Shown here: positions 26,261-38,590 of the stretch, in pieces
Layout: the number at the start of each line of letters is the position of its first letter
Position numbering within the stretch: position 1 is the stretch's first letter
Assembly: GCA_916610825.1 (NCBI GenBank)
Contig: OU744447.1
Span: 3,026,146 to 3,090,145, forward strand
Source: Haliclystus octoradiatus
Lineage: Eukaryota > Cnidaria > Staurozoa > Stauromedusae > Haliclystidae
Length of the DNA stretch: 64,000 nt
Direction of reading: 5' to 3'
Position numbers and translations under genes: made by a program
The notes under the pieces: generated by a model
Told to the model about the DNA's origin: nothing
Databases searched by the model: none
Seen by the model: the letters and a program-made list of their open reading frames with translations, nothing else

Positions 26261-27107
26261 AAGAAGTATTTAGTATTTACAAAATAAAAAATAGAGAACT
26301 AAATAAAGTTTTATCATTCCATCATATGGTTCTTGAAGAGACATTTAAAACCCATCCTTTTTGAGACTTCCGTCATTGCAGACGTTAGATCATTCCAGTT
26401 GTGAGAACTAGCGTATTGATATGAATGGTGATGGCTTGACTGGATGTAGATGTCATCGTGGGAATGGGATCAAGTGCTGGTGGTATTTGGACGTTTGAAA
26501 AAATTTGGGAACAGAGGAGGAGCAAGAATAAATTTAATTTTATGGGTAATCATAAATTGGTGCGATGTTATTCTGTCTCTGATTGAAAGCCAACCAAGTC
26601 GACTACTCACCTCAGAGACAGGCATGCGATATCCAACAGTCAACCAACAGAAACCATGAAAATACTAACGGCTGATAATGACAGAAGTCAAACTTTGTAA
26701 TACTTAATGATAAGGATCATAAAATGAATTTTGATATATACCAAATTTTCTGCTGCGTCCTTTCTAGTAAGAAACATTGAGCAGTCCATAACGCTAGAAT
26801 TGACCTTCGACTGTTCAACCAACAAATTTGCTCATTGGTCGTATCGACCTGTTGTTCTATTCTATTCTGATCTATTTCTAATATCAAATATTCATGTTGT
26901 GTTTCATAGTGTCGTATTTTCTATTGCTTTTCAGCAAATTAAATTTGTATCTGAGGAATACAGAATGGTTTGCCAGTCTCACCCTGAAAGATATATTCCA
27001 TTGAATGCATTCCAAGGCTTGAATTCAATTTCTTTTGTTTTCTTACTAGTATTACATTGGCTTTGTTTATAATGCTGTTTATACATGCTATGTTAAAACT
27101 TTTATAG
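26261..27107 (+). other. non-coding or upstream PTP exon region
   Basis: An acceptor-like TTTTCAG at 26929-26934 precedes an open segment QIKFVSEEYRMVCQSHPERY, which could be an exon of the phosphatase-like gene downstream. I could not find a donor in the phase needed to join the next exon, so it is left as a candidate only. The remainder is anonymous. Confidence 0.25.
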
Positions 27108-30100
27108 AAAGCACAAAAATTAGTGTAAGGTACGGGATTGATTTGAAATCTGAAAATCTGGTTGAAGCATTTTATGCAAAGGTAAGTTACATTATTATAC
27201 ATTGTATTATAACGAAAATGATTGGCTTAGAGTTTGAAGCAAAATCATCATAGTAAAATTAGGTTCGAAAGCACAATAGATTTTAAAATTTGAACTTGAT
27301 GTCACGAATGAGAATATCCAATTAGAACAGGAGTTTTATAAAACATTTAAAAGTTGGGCTAGTTATAATAAAAAGCAATTGGCGCACAAGAGGCACGTAA
27401 GGAAAACAAGAAGGCGAAAATTACTCGCCCAGGTTGCTCTAAATTTTCTGATGCCTTCCCGTTTTCTCCATATTATACCTTATTATACATTATACATCCA
27501 AGTATACTATTAAGATATGTGAAATATTGAATTATCAAGATGTTTAATGATTTATTCAATGTCATTATACTCTCATTATCAGGGATATGATAAATCAAAA
27601 CAATTTATAACAACGAAGTATCCAGGAGTTAGACAGATGTGTCAGTTCTGGGCACTAATGGTTCAAGAAAACTCGTCTATAGTAGTAATTGTGACTGGGG
27701 AAAACACTGCTCAAAAGGTAATTAGTAAATAGATTTCAGAAAAATTTCAGTACAAACCATCATAATATTTAAAGTGCCTGGGGTAGCTTCAGTTGCTCCT
27801 CAACAGGTTTTCTTTTTGAGAATGACCCTCAAAACGTTTTAGATCTCGAAGAGGATAATGCAAATATACCCAGGTTCATAGAAAACGAAAAATTAGAAAT
27901 TACTTTTAAAAATATGGAATTACAATCAAAGCATGTTGAGAAAATCAAAGCAAAACGAAAACCTCAAAATCTATTTTGGCAAAAGAATATCCTAAATCTT
28001 CTTTTGAAATTTCAAACCTACCATTAACATTTAAACTTGCAGTAAAGCAAACGTATTGAACTACCGTCTCTTCTCCCGGAAAAGGTTCAAACAACCTTCA
28101 ACGAAATTCAAAACCGGAAAAAACAGATTTGGTATAGCATATAGATTCAATCCCTATCAGCTGTTATTTACCTATCATAATTTCTTTCAGTATTATCAAA
28201 AACTAGCAATTAGTGTTGGTCCATAATGGACCTTGTGTATTAAAACTTTCGGATCACTAATAATTAAACAATTGACTAAGCTGAATATCACGGTATAATA
28301 CAGAGAGTGAACTTTGGCTTAGAACATGAGAAACAATATGCATTGAAACGATGCACAATTAATCAAGACATCTTAATCATTTCCTTCATAAATATTTTCT
28401 TCATTTCATATCAATGGAGTTGATTAAACTGCTAAGATCCTCATTCAAAAATCAGTCTTATCCTCAGCACCATTTGTTAGCTATTGTCACAGCGTCTCAA
28501 TTTGTGAAAGCAAACATACACCGGTTACATATAAAAACAATATGTAACAAAGATTCAGCATTATCGCGCTTTCTTTTACAGGATGCAAATGTTTTTTGGT
28601 TTATGGAAGAAACGATGATGACGTATGCAGAATATGGTATTTCTGTAAACTGCGTCGAAGCCACTGACGAAGGAGTTATCAAGGAGCTGTATATAGAAAT
28701 CTCTACAAAAGATATGAAAAGGGTTAGATCAGATATATAGTTTTCTTAGTCCTACAGATATTTTTACCACTTTAAGAGCAAAAACCAAATCAGACAGTGT
28801 TATGCATTTTCATTGCGTTCATTGTTCAAAGAATGAACGTATATCATGTTATCCGTAATTTAACTAAGATATATTTTTGAAAATCGATTGAAATCTGCTC
28901 TTGATCTAGTATCTACGGGAATCCTATTTTGGGAGAATGCACGTTGCAACCTTAGCTTTAATATTGTTGGTGGATTTGATATGATAACTTCAAATCAAAC
29001 ATTGGGAAAGATATTTGAGAACTTCTAAATAGAGTGAAATTTAATGTTGGACTTGTAGATCATAGATAACTAATCTTTGCATGGCAAGATCATGAAATTA
29101 CCAGACAATTTGATGAGATATTACAGTAATTATACATCAAAGCAATATCGTAAAAACGTTAAATTTCTTTAAACTTATAATAACTAAATAATACAACATT
29201 GTAATTTCACAACATAAACCTTATATCATGTCCCAATTTAGGTAAAATAACCGATTACAGGCTACTGATGTACATCTAAACATTAAAGAATATGATATGT
29301 CTCATTTAATTAAATATCAGAAAGTTATTTTTTGTGTTGGGAGACACGAGTGAAGCGCTAAAAAATCACGAGCACCGAGCGAGTGATTTTTAGTTTCCCG
29401 AGTGTCTCCCAACATTTTCGAGTTTAGTAAATATGAATACAACCATTTGCAAGCATGTGGTAACCCTTTTCTAAAATAAAACAAATGTCGGAATCTCATT
29501 CGACGTCGAATTTTCAATCCTTTCAATCCATGAATTCACAATATAAATTTTTAACAATTTTTTTAGGAGCCGTGTTTTACCCTAGGATTTCATGCACGCT
29601 CTTTCGACCAATCAGATCGCAGAAAACCTTCGTGATATTTTAGAATGCGTTTTCACATTTTCCCATTTGAAATTAAAAAACAAGCTTCCATTGTTTTTTT
29701 TCTCACAAAAATGAGACAAAGTCTGATTATAAATTCAAAATTGGGCTACCGTCGCGAACCCTCTAAATTTACATTTTAATTTATATTCAAGCTTGTGCAT
29801 ATATTGAGATACGATGGCTGGCCAAATCATGGTGTCCCAATCTCCGCAAATCCGATTCTTAAATTGCAAAGACGAATCGAGAAATTGAGTAGAGAGGAAT
29901 CAGGGCCAATCACAGTGGTTTGTAGGTATGTAGTAGGTTGTAGCTTAATCAGATATGCGTTGCTTAGTTGAGTTTTCCACTTGATTAATAGCCCTGCCTG
30001 AAAGAAATCTTCTTAGTATGACTTACATCCATCTTCTATAATAACAATAATGATGACATTATCCCATTCCAAAATTATGATAATCAACGTATTTTATATC

Positions 30101-30603
30101 AGTGACAAATCATGCAGTAAATTAATTTTCTCTAAATTTATAAGTGCTATTTATAACAGAAAACAGTAGTATTGAATGATTTAGTGGCTATTTTATTCTT
30201 GTGATACATTTTTTGAAGTCGGAAATAATAAAATGTTACACACGTGAAAAAAATGACATGAAAAACAGGCAATGGAAACTTGCAATATGAAAAGCTTCCT
30301 TGAATAGTTTGGAAATTGAATTCTTCTCCTGATTGCATTAACCCTTTATCAAAAAATGTTAATTTTTTCTTAGCGATGGCATTGGTCGCTCTGGCGCTTT
30401 CATTACGTCCCTGGTCAATATCGAGAGAATTAAAGAGGAAAATTCAGCCAACATATTTCAAACTGTGCTGGACATACGATCTTCTGGAAAAGAATATGTC
30501 GAAAATGAAGTAGGCATATAACACATGATTTTTAATTGTATTTCCTTTTATGATGCAGGGCCGTTATGTCACAATGCAATCCATTAGAATTAGTGATCAG
30601 TGA
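27108..30603 (+). CDS. Receptor-type tyrosine phosphatase domain, probable pseudophosphatase (5' incomplete)
   Basis: Phase-consistent exons: 27108-27181 (likely), 27280-27501 (its end could be 27432), 27583-27717, 28582-28722, 29792-29925, 30374-30509 and 30559-30603 with a stop. From 27280 they total 270 codons plus stop. Landmarks in order: an EQEF start of the phosphatase fold; GYDKSKQFITTKYP, equivalent to GY...YIATQGP; FWALMVQENSSIVVIV, equivalent to FW.M.WE....IVM.T; EYGISVNCVE; then YDGWPNHGVP, the WPD loop with N in place of the catalytic aspartate; then VVCSDGIGRSG, the P-loop with C-x5-R kept but HC replaced by VC and A by D. The KNRY and NAS-type motifs and the Q-loop QT..QY are not recognisable. 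This pattern is typical of catalytically dead membrane-proximal or D2-like domains. No transmembrane or extracellular part was found, so the upstream gene is incomplete here or lost. Introns hold relics of mobile elements. Confidence 0.8.
27812..28022 (+). pseudogene. Relic ORF in phosphatase intron
   Basis: An open stretch of about 70 residues without a start (beginning FENDPQNVLDLEEDNAN) is rich in charged residues and reads like a fragment of a real protein. It has no splice borders and is followed by a stop. It is likely debris of a mobile element; the family was not recognised. Confidence 0.3.
28196..28415 (-). repeat. dispersed repeat, copy B (inverted relative to 2680-2900)
   Basis: Reverse complement of copy A over ~220 bases, including the near-palindrome GGTCCATAATGGACC at 28218-28232. 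It sits in the intron between the phosphatase exons ending at 27717 and starting at 28582. Confidence 0.6.
28760..29165 (+). mobile_element. possible LINE endonuclease relic
   Basis: Broken plus-strand reading gives a string like LIFAWQDHEIT followed by a tract resembling the end of a LINE endonuclease. Several stops interrupt it. It may belong to the same family as the relic at 22930-24090. The evidence is weak. Confidence 0.3.
29331..29415. repeat. ~80-bp near-perfect hairpin
   Basis: TGTTGGGAGACAC at about 29336 pairs with GTGTCTCCCAACA at about 29403-29415. An inner stem AAAAATCAC / GTGATTTTT surrounds a short loop. It lies in a phosphatase intron. Sequence to about 29690, including an ACCAATCAGA string, may be the rest of a small non-autonomous DNA element. 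Confidence 0.75.
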
Positions 30604-30857
30604 TGAAAAGGCTTACTCTCCTAATAGACATTCTTTCAGCGAGATTTGCTCTAGTTAATCTAAAAGACAAATAATTATTTTCAAGGCTGAATAAAAGTGT
30701 ATTTGTAAACTTCTGCGTTAGCAAATAACTGCTCGAAGAGTTTGGATAAGCTGAGTTAAGCCTTTGTCTGTTAAACAGATGATTTAAAAAAACGTTTTCC
30801 AACTCACATCCCAAAAAATCACATTTTGAAACTGTCGGAATATATTTCATAAGACAT
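30604..30857. other. 3' flank of the phosphatase gene
   Basis: Short stretch between the phosphatase stop codon and the left inverted terminus at 30858. No canonical poly(A) signal is obvious close to the stop. Confidence 0.4.
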
Positions 30858-31373
30858 TACCATCCCAGTAAACCAAAGACGTATTTATGACGAGTTGCTC
30901 TCGTCGGGAACTGGTTGTTATCTCGCCTGTCATATTGACTCGTCTTAAAGACGACAGACAGACACTTCACAAAAGACGAGTAACAACATGTCGGTCTTAA
31001 AGACGACAAAAAGACGGCCAACAAAATAACAACTTTCTTGTCGACAACAAAGACAGCATTCAGACGTCAAAACTACGGCTTGAGCAAGACGTCATAAGGA
31101 CAAGCCAAGAAGACGTCGTTATGACGCTTACTGTAGACAAGTATTTACCAATTTGGTTTTTGAATTAAAAAATGACCTTCTATTCAGTTTGTCATGCATT
31201 CCTAGATACTAATGAATGAGTTTCGATATCTGAAAAACGGTGAAGTCAATTCAATGAAAAAAGAAATTTTATAAAAGTAACCCTTTTTATAAAAGTTTGA
31301 CTTTTTATCCAATAGAATCAAAACATCATAGTAAAACAATCTTATTATATTAACGTATCAATTTTATTATACA

Positions 31374-31650
31374 GCCATGCATCGCCATGTATTGTATTAC
31401 TGTATAATTGCCATTTATCAAACTTTCAAACACTTTCCGTTGAAATCTGAAAACGAGGCTCCGTGTGTCCGCAGGCAGGTTCGTTCGATCGATTTGTTAT
31501 TGCCCACAAAAATTGTTTGCTGTAGGCCAAATGCCTACTACGCTCCCGGTGAAAATGAGCAGAAAAATATTTGGCGGAAAATTTCTTCAAATTTCAATAT
31601 TTTCACTAAAGAAGTTACTGACAAGTGTATCTATATAAAAAGACAACTCC
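31374..31650 (+). CDS. Candidate exon, unknown protein
   Basis: A 277-base segment with an acceptor-like ATTATACAG before it and a strong donor (GTAAGTTTT) after it is open for 92 residues from an ATG at 31377. The N-terminal part (HVLYYCIIAIYQTF) is hydrophobic, and the rest is basic with several cysteines. No family was recognised. It could be a 5' exon of a gene inside the candidate large element, or chance. Confidence 0.25.
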
Positions 31651-32039
31651 TGTAAGTTTTATTAAAAATATTGGTCAAATTCTTGTTTAATTGCATCCAC
31701 ATGAGTTTGAAAATCTGAAAAATTTTAAGTCTTGTGAATTATGTAGACTGCCGTAGTGCCTTATTCAGACAAATCATAGACATTCTTCTTTTTGTTAATT
31801 GAGGTTAAATGGTCATATTTTCAATAGTAAATATTCAAGATTATGCAAGTATGTCTGACAAACCATCCGATAGTTGAGAACTTGATATTTTACTGAAAGT
31901 GCTGCTAATTGTTGATTTTATTTACAAAATAAATTTGAATATGCAAATGGATTATGTACTATGTAGCCAAAATATAAAATTATCTTCTTCGATATGAAAT
32001 TTGGTATCCCGAAAATGCCCTGCATAGAAAACCCGCAAG

Positions 32040-35000
32040 ATAACATCGTTATATTAACAAATTATCCCAGTCAATTTCAGTTGAAAATCTTATCAAATGC
32101 ACATTTAATCTCTAAAACGTTGTTGTACGCAACGGGCAAATTTACAAAAATGGCACACGTCTTAATAGTATGCGATTTTGTCAAATGTGATGATTAAAGA
32201 TAAAAAATACCCAAGGTTACATATAAATCTTTAACAAACCTTGCAAATCAATTTCAATTGAAGATTACACCGAAAACTACATTTAATCTTCAAAACGTTT
32301 TGTACACAAAAGGCATATTTACAAAAATTGCACATATCTTAATTAATCAGTATGTGATTTTGTAAAATATCAATATTAGAATTTCAGATAAAAAAATACT
32401 CCAAGTCATATAAACATCTAAACCACTCAAATCAATTCAATTGTAAGATTGGATCAAAATCTTAATATTTAATCTACAGTTTACAAAAAGTTACAAAATT
32501 TACAAATTGAACATATCTTAATTAATAAATATGTCATATTATCACATGTTGATATTTCAGATAAAAATTACTCCATGTGATATATACATCTTTAATAAAC
32601 TATGCAATCAATTTCAGTTAAATATTACACTGGAATCTTAATATAATCCGTAAAAAGTTTTTGTACACAAATGGCAAACTTCCAAAAATTGTCCAGTTGT
32701 TACGTACCATGTGATTTTGTCAAATGTCGATATTTCAGATAAAAATTACTCCATGTGATATATACATCTTTAATGAACTAGGCAAATCAATTTCAGTGAA
32801 AGTTTTGATCAAAATCATCATTTAATTTTCAAAAAGTTTTTGTACACAAATGGCATATTTTCAAAAATTGTACATATGTTACGTACCATGCAATTTTGTC
32901 AAATGTCGATATTTCAGATAAAAATTACTCCATGTGATATATATATCTTTAATAAACTAGGCAAATCAATTTCAGTGAAAGTTTTGATCAAAATCATCAT
33001 TTAATTTTCAAAAAGTTTTTGTACACAAATGGCATATTTTCAAAAATTGTAGATATGTTACGTACCATGCGATTTTGTCAAATGTCGATATTTCAGAAAA
33101 AAATTACTCCATGTTATATATACATCTTTAATAAACTAGGCAAATCAATTTCAGTGAAAGTTTTGATCAAAATCATCATTTAATTTTCAAAAAGTTTTTG
33201 TACACAAATGGCATATTTTCAAAAATTGTACATATGTTACGTACCATGCAATTTTGTCAAATGTCGATATTTCAGATAAAAATTACTCCATGTTATATAT
33301 ACATCTTTAATAAACTAGGCAAATCAATTTAAGTGAAAGTTTTGATCAAAATCATCATTTAATTTTCAAAAAGTTTTTGTACACAAATGGCATATTTTCA
33401 AAAATTGTACATATGTTACATACCATGCGATTTTGTCAAATGTCGATATTTCAGAAAAAAATTACTCCATGTGATATATACATCTTTAATAAACTAGGCA
33501 AATCAATTTCAGTGAAAGTTTTGATCAAAATCATCATTTAATTTTCAAAAAGTTTTTGTACACAAATGGCATATTTTCAAAAATTGTACATATGTTACGT
33601 ACCATGCAATTTTGTCAAATGTCGATATTTCAGATAAAAATTACTCCATGTTATATATACATCTTTAATAAACTAGGCAAATCAATTTCAGTGAAAGTTT
33701 TGATCAAAATCATCATTTAATTTTCAAAAAGTTTTTGTACACAAATGGCATATTTTCAAAAATTGTACATATGTTACGTACCATGCGATTTTGTCAAATG
33801 TCGATATTTCAGAAAAAAATTACTCCATGTGATATATACATCTTTAATAAACTAGGCAAACCAATTTCAGTGAAAGTTTTGATCAAAATCATCATTTAAT
33901 TTTCAAAAAGTTTTTGTACACAAATGGCATATTTTCAAAAATTGTACATATGTTACGTACCATGCAATTTTGTCAAATGTCGATATTTCAGATAAAAATT
34001 ACTCCATGTTATATATACATCTTTAATAAACTAGGCAAATCAATTTCAGTGAAAGTTTGGATCAAAATCATCATTTAATTTTCAAAAAGTTTTTGTACAC
34101 AAATGGCATATTTTCAAAAATTGTACATATGTTACGTACCATGCGATTTTGTCAAATGTCGATATTTCAGAAAAAAATTACTCCATGTGATATATACATG
34201 TTTAATAAACTAGGCAAATCAATTTCAGTGAAAGTTTTGATCAAAATCATCATTTAATTTTCAAAAAGTTTTTGTACACAAATGGCATATTTTCAAAAAT
34301 TGTACATATGTTCGTACCATGCAATTTTGTCAAATGTCGATATTTCAGATAAAAATTACTCCATGTTATATACACATCTTTAATAAACTGGGCAAATCAA
34401 TTTCAGTGAAAGTTTTGATCAAAATCATCATTTAATTTTCAAAAAGTTTTTGTACACAAATGGCATATTTTCAAAAATTGTACATATGTTACGTACCATG
34501 CAATTTTGTCAAATGTCGATATTTCAGATAAAAATTACTCCATGTTATATATACATCTTTAATAAACTAGGCAAATCAATTTCAGTGAAAGTTTTGATCA
34601 AAATCATCATTTAATTTTCAAAAAGTTTTTGTACACAAATGGCATATTTTCAAAAATTGTACATATGTTACGTACCATGCGATTTTGTCAAATGTCGATA
34701 TTTCAGAAAAAAATTACTCCATGTGATATATACATCTTTAATAAACTAGGCAAACCAATTTCAGTGAAAGTTTTGATCAAAATCATCATTTAATTTTCAA
34801 AAAGTTTTTGTACACAAATGGCATATTTTCAAAAATTGTACATATGTTACGTACCATGCAATTTTGTCAAATGTCGATATTTCAGATAAAAATTACTCCA
34901 TGTTATATATACATCTTTAATAAACTAGGCAAATCAATTTCAGTGAAAGTTTGGATCAAAATCATCATTTAATTTTCAAAAAGTTTTTGTACACAAATGG

Positions 35001-35865
35001 CATATTTTCAAAAATTGTACATATGTTACGTACCATGCGATTTTGTCAAATGTCGATATTTCAGAAAAAAATTACTCCATGTGATATATACATGTTTAAT
35101 AAACTAGGCAAATCAATTTCAGTGAAAGTTTTGATCAAAATCATCATTTAATTTTCAAAAAGTTTTTGTACACAAATGGCATATTTTCAAAAATTGTACA
35201 TATGTTCGTACCATGCAATTTTGTCAAATGTCGATATTTCAGATAAAAATTACTCCATGTTATATACACATCTTTAATAAACTGGGCAAATCAATTTCAG
35301 TGAAAGTTTTGATCAAAATCATCATTTAATTTTCAAAAAGTTTTTGTACACAAATGGCATATTTTCAAAAATTGTACATATGTTACGTACCATGCAATTT
35401 TGTCAAATGTCGATATTTCAGATAAAAATTATTCCATGTGATATATACATCTTTAATAAACTAGGCAAATCAATTTCAGTGAAAGTTTTGATCAAAATCA
35501 TCATTTAATTTTCAAAAAGTTTTTGTACACAAATGGCATATTTTCAAAAATTGTACATATGTTACGTACCATGCAATTTTGTCAAAATTCGATATTTCAG
35601 ATAAAAATTACTCCATGTGATATATACATCTTTAATAAACTAGGCCAATCAATTTCAGTGAAAGTTTTGATCAAAATCATCATTTAATTTTCAAAAAGTT
35701 TTTGTAAACAAATGGCATGTTTACAAAAACTGCATATGTCTGGATTGTTTGAGATTTTGTCAAATGATGGAGTTTCAGTCAAAAAATAATCAGTGTCAGG
35801 ACCATAATTAGTGTTTTATAGAAACTGCAGAAACAAAATGTCAGTTAAAACTTTTGTCAAATGCA
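32040..35865 (+). repeat. 179-bp satellite array, about 21 units
   Basis: The string GTTTTTGTACAC recurs at 32657, 32836, 33015, 33194, 33373, 33552 and so on, every 179 bases (178 in a few units), to about 35698. Units at both ends (32040-32640 and after 35700) are clearly diverged, while central units are almost identical, as expected from unequal exchange. Two sub-types alternate (CGATTTT...CAGAAAAAAA and CAATTTT...CAGATAAAAA). A higher-order period of 894 bases (five units) is shown by identical 201-base ORFs at 34057 and 34951. The ORFs are by-products of the repeat. Confidence 0.97.
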
Positions 35866-38317
35866 GGTATCTAGTATCTACTACATTATCTTTCTGCACA
35901 ATTGCAGTAATTACGTATTACGTTAATGATAGCCTAGATATATATCATCCTAATATATTTTAAAAAATTACTGAAATTGATTTTTGTTCAATACCATATT
36001 TGACGTCGATATCAATTTTAATAAATATCCAAATTCATGATCTCAACCATATATAAGTGATAGATCTTTGTACTTCCACGATATTAGCTATTGGTTGACA
36101 GTTACATGTAAGTGAACTGTAGTAGCAACTATAGTATATTTGTAAATGAACTGTAGTAGACTAGTAGCAACCATGGTATATTTTATAAAATCCCACTCTA
36201 GTATTGGTTTATTACTTCGATTTTCTGATCTTGTAAATGCCATTTGAAGTAATAGACTACAGGTGATAGAATACATTTATAATAAATGTTAATATTGATA
36301 GCATTAATAGGTAAAAGCAATCCAATGTTGGTCAACCAAGGCTCTACAAAGACAAATATTAGAACATTGATTATTAACTTGATAAACATTATTGCAACTA
36401 GCTGAGCTGATGATTTAAGAAAAATTGCTACTGAAAGTGAATAACATCAGTAGTGCTAGGCATCCTGCAGAGTACTGTGTCTATATGAATATATCCTACA
36501 TTGTACATTGGTTAAAAACAAGGAAGAAGTGTTCATAGCACGTTCACAATCAAGTTTCTTGTCTGAGTAACATAAATAACAAGTTATTCAAAATTTGAAG
36601 GTCCTCTGACATCGGGAAAGGGCGTCTAACGACTTTCTAAAGCAATCTGTTTGAAACGATTCAAATTAATTTATTCAATTCCAATAATTATTTTCGTAAC
36701 AGCCATCCTAAAATTAGAAACTAATCAAAGTCAGCGAACAAATAACTGCCAAGTCAAAGTTCAGATTCTTCATTGATTGATAATTGATGTCCTGAAAACA
36801 ATTAATTGTTTACGCATATGTTTTGAATGTGTAAACTCTTTTTTTAAAAAAACATTCAACAAATAAGTGAAAACATATACTTGGCATACTTTCTAAAGGT
36901 TGATTAGAATATTTTTTATCAGATGTACGTAAATATTGTGGTGACCTCAGTATTGTGACAAACTTTCTATTGTAATATTGCACTTGCACATGTCATGTAG
37001 CTGTTAACTTGAATGTAGTATTTTGTAATCACTCTCTTTTCTGATGGTTTGAGGCCATACTTTGAATCACGCTTAAAAGTAATGATTGAAAGGTTAGCCG
37101 CCTATAGCTAATTGACATACACATACCTCATTTGCTTTTCTTGGTTTGATGACAATTGATTTGCATAGTAAGTTAGTTGGCAGCCAGGATTTTCTTTATA
37201 TATTCATATTATAAGATCAACTCTCAAAAACACTTACAACAACGTTAACTATCTGCTTATTCCATGAATAAATTGGTAGGCGGAGCCACGCACTCTGGCG
37301 CTAAGGTATTTCAAACTAAATTCATCGAAATAGGTGTATGCCAAGGCCATTGCCTTCGGATTGGTTTGTTAATTTACCAACGTTTGAAAGGGCAGAAAGG
37401 TGACACTCATAAATCGAATAAAATAAAATAGTTCAAAACCAGTAAAAATATAGAACAGCAAAAATAAAGGTTATCTTTGTAAACCACAACTATACCAATA
37501 TAACCGTCCAAACTTGTCAAATTGTCTTGACAAATTATACAAATTTGCATCGAACTTCGAAGGAATAAAACTAAAATGGACGCCAAGATGGAGAATCTGA
37601 GAATAGCCTCTATCGTGAATTCTATTTCGTGAAATTGAGATTTGCAAAACATATTGTTGACGCCGCGTAAAAAAATTACAGAAAAATGACCTCTACTCTC
37701 GTTAAAATTATTACATTTTTGCAGCAGCGTTGCAACTACGGACAAAGTAGCGTCGGAAGATCTACCTATTTCCCAACTTCTGAGCAACGTTGAGAAAAGG
37801 TAGCATATGGTAGCTAAGACGTTGCACAACTTCAACGTTGCGTTGTTCAACCGTTGTTGCTAGCTAGTGTGTTTGCTGGGACTATAAGGACAAATCCTAT
37901 TCACTATATCCACTATTCACGATATTCTTATATCACATTCATATGTATAAATAAACATGTTTTATGATTTTAATTTACAGTTTTGATAAAATCGTATCTT
38001 CTTGAAAAAATATTTTCGTAAATCCTGCCTTGCACAGTTGATTTATACGTAGACTAATATACAAGGTTGATCCAGCGTTTTAACTCGAAACTTTTAACCA
38101 ATGATAATATTTCTTTTCGCGTATGAAGAAGTGTAATACATAAAGTTTATTGACAAAAAATAAAATTATTATAAATATATCGTATCAGGGTATTATATTA
38201 TGTATGATGACCGCAATGATAACTTTGATAATGACGTCTTTGTCTGAGTCTACAAATAGACCACAAAATCCTCGGTTCCATGTTGATCCTTGAGCCAATC
38301 AACTGTTCGCTGATAAT
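35866..38317. other. non-coding sequence within the duplicated segment
   Basis: AT-rich and anonymous to about 37250. Minus-strand ORFs at 36088-36389 have no support. The 147-codon minus ORF at 37407-37850 overlaps the CAACGTTG-rich end described separately, and its hydrophobic composition looks like chance. Confidence 0.45.
37700..37885. repeat. CAACGTTG-rich subterminal-like region
   Basis: Several inverted and direct copies of CAACGTTG / GTTGCAAC / GTTGCACAAC occur, ending in TGTGTTTGCTGGGACTATAA. The last string resembles the TTTACTGGGATGGTA ends of the candidate large element. This may be one end of a related small element; I did not find a partner end. Confidence 0.4.
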
Positions 38318-38590
38318 TTGACATGTGTGAGTGCATGTCAAATCTTTTTCGGCGGCAAAATGTTTACCTTACATAAACCAACCGTCAACGGCAAAGGAAA
38401 ATTGTCTTTTTATTGGCTTACCATATTAATGTTTCTTGGGAGTATGGTTATTATGTTTTACTGTGACTATACTGGCAGCAATGAAGAAGTCTCGATCTCC
38501 TCTTACAGCTCTCCATGCGATTCTAATTTGTGTCAATATGTTTGGTTAAAATCTCAAAGATGCAGAGATTGTTGGCTTCGGCCCATGTAG
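38318..38590 (+). CDS. Candidate short membrane-anchored protein or first exon
   Basis: A 90-residue ORF. The ATG at 38360 gives a basic N terminus (HKPTVNGKGK) followed by a single hydrophobic segment of about 20 residues (FYWLTILMFLGSMVIM), then a cysteine-rich lumenal-like part. That is the layout of a type II signal anchor, as in Golgi enzymes. A textbook donor CAAG/GTAAGT lies at 38638, but the ORF stops 48 bases before it. The exon may therefore carry the whole ORF as a short protein or be a non-coding exon. An identical copy at 45459-45731 is probably an assembly artefact. No family was recognised. Confidence 0.35.
   Translation: MTCVSACQIFFGGKMFTLHKPTVNGKGKLSFYWLTILMFLGSMVIMFYCDYTGSNEEVSISSYSSPCDSNLCQYVWLKSQRCRDCWLRPM

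Noticed and set aside
30316-30513. 65-residue plus ORF containing ALALSLRPWS
   Set aside because: It is an out-of-frame reading of the phosphatase P-loop exon, whose correct frame gives GIGRSGAFITS.
34057-34257. 66-residue ORF occurring four times (34057, 34951, 41198, 42092) as a possible repeated gene
   Set aside because: It is one reading frame of the 179-bp satellite, repeated at the 894-bp higher-order period and again by the duplication around the gap.
37407-37850. 147-residue minus-strand ORF as a membrane protein
   Set aside because: It overlaps the CAACGTTG-rich repeat, has no splice context, and its hydrophobic stretch comes from AT-rich sequence.
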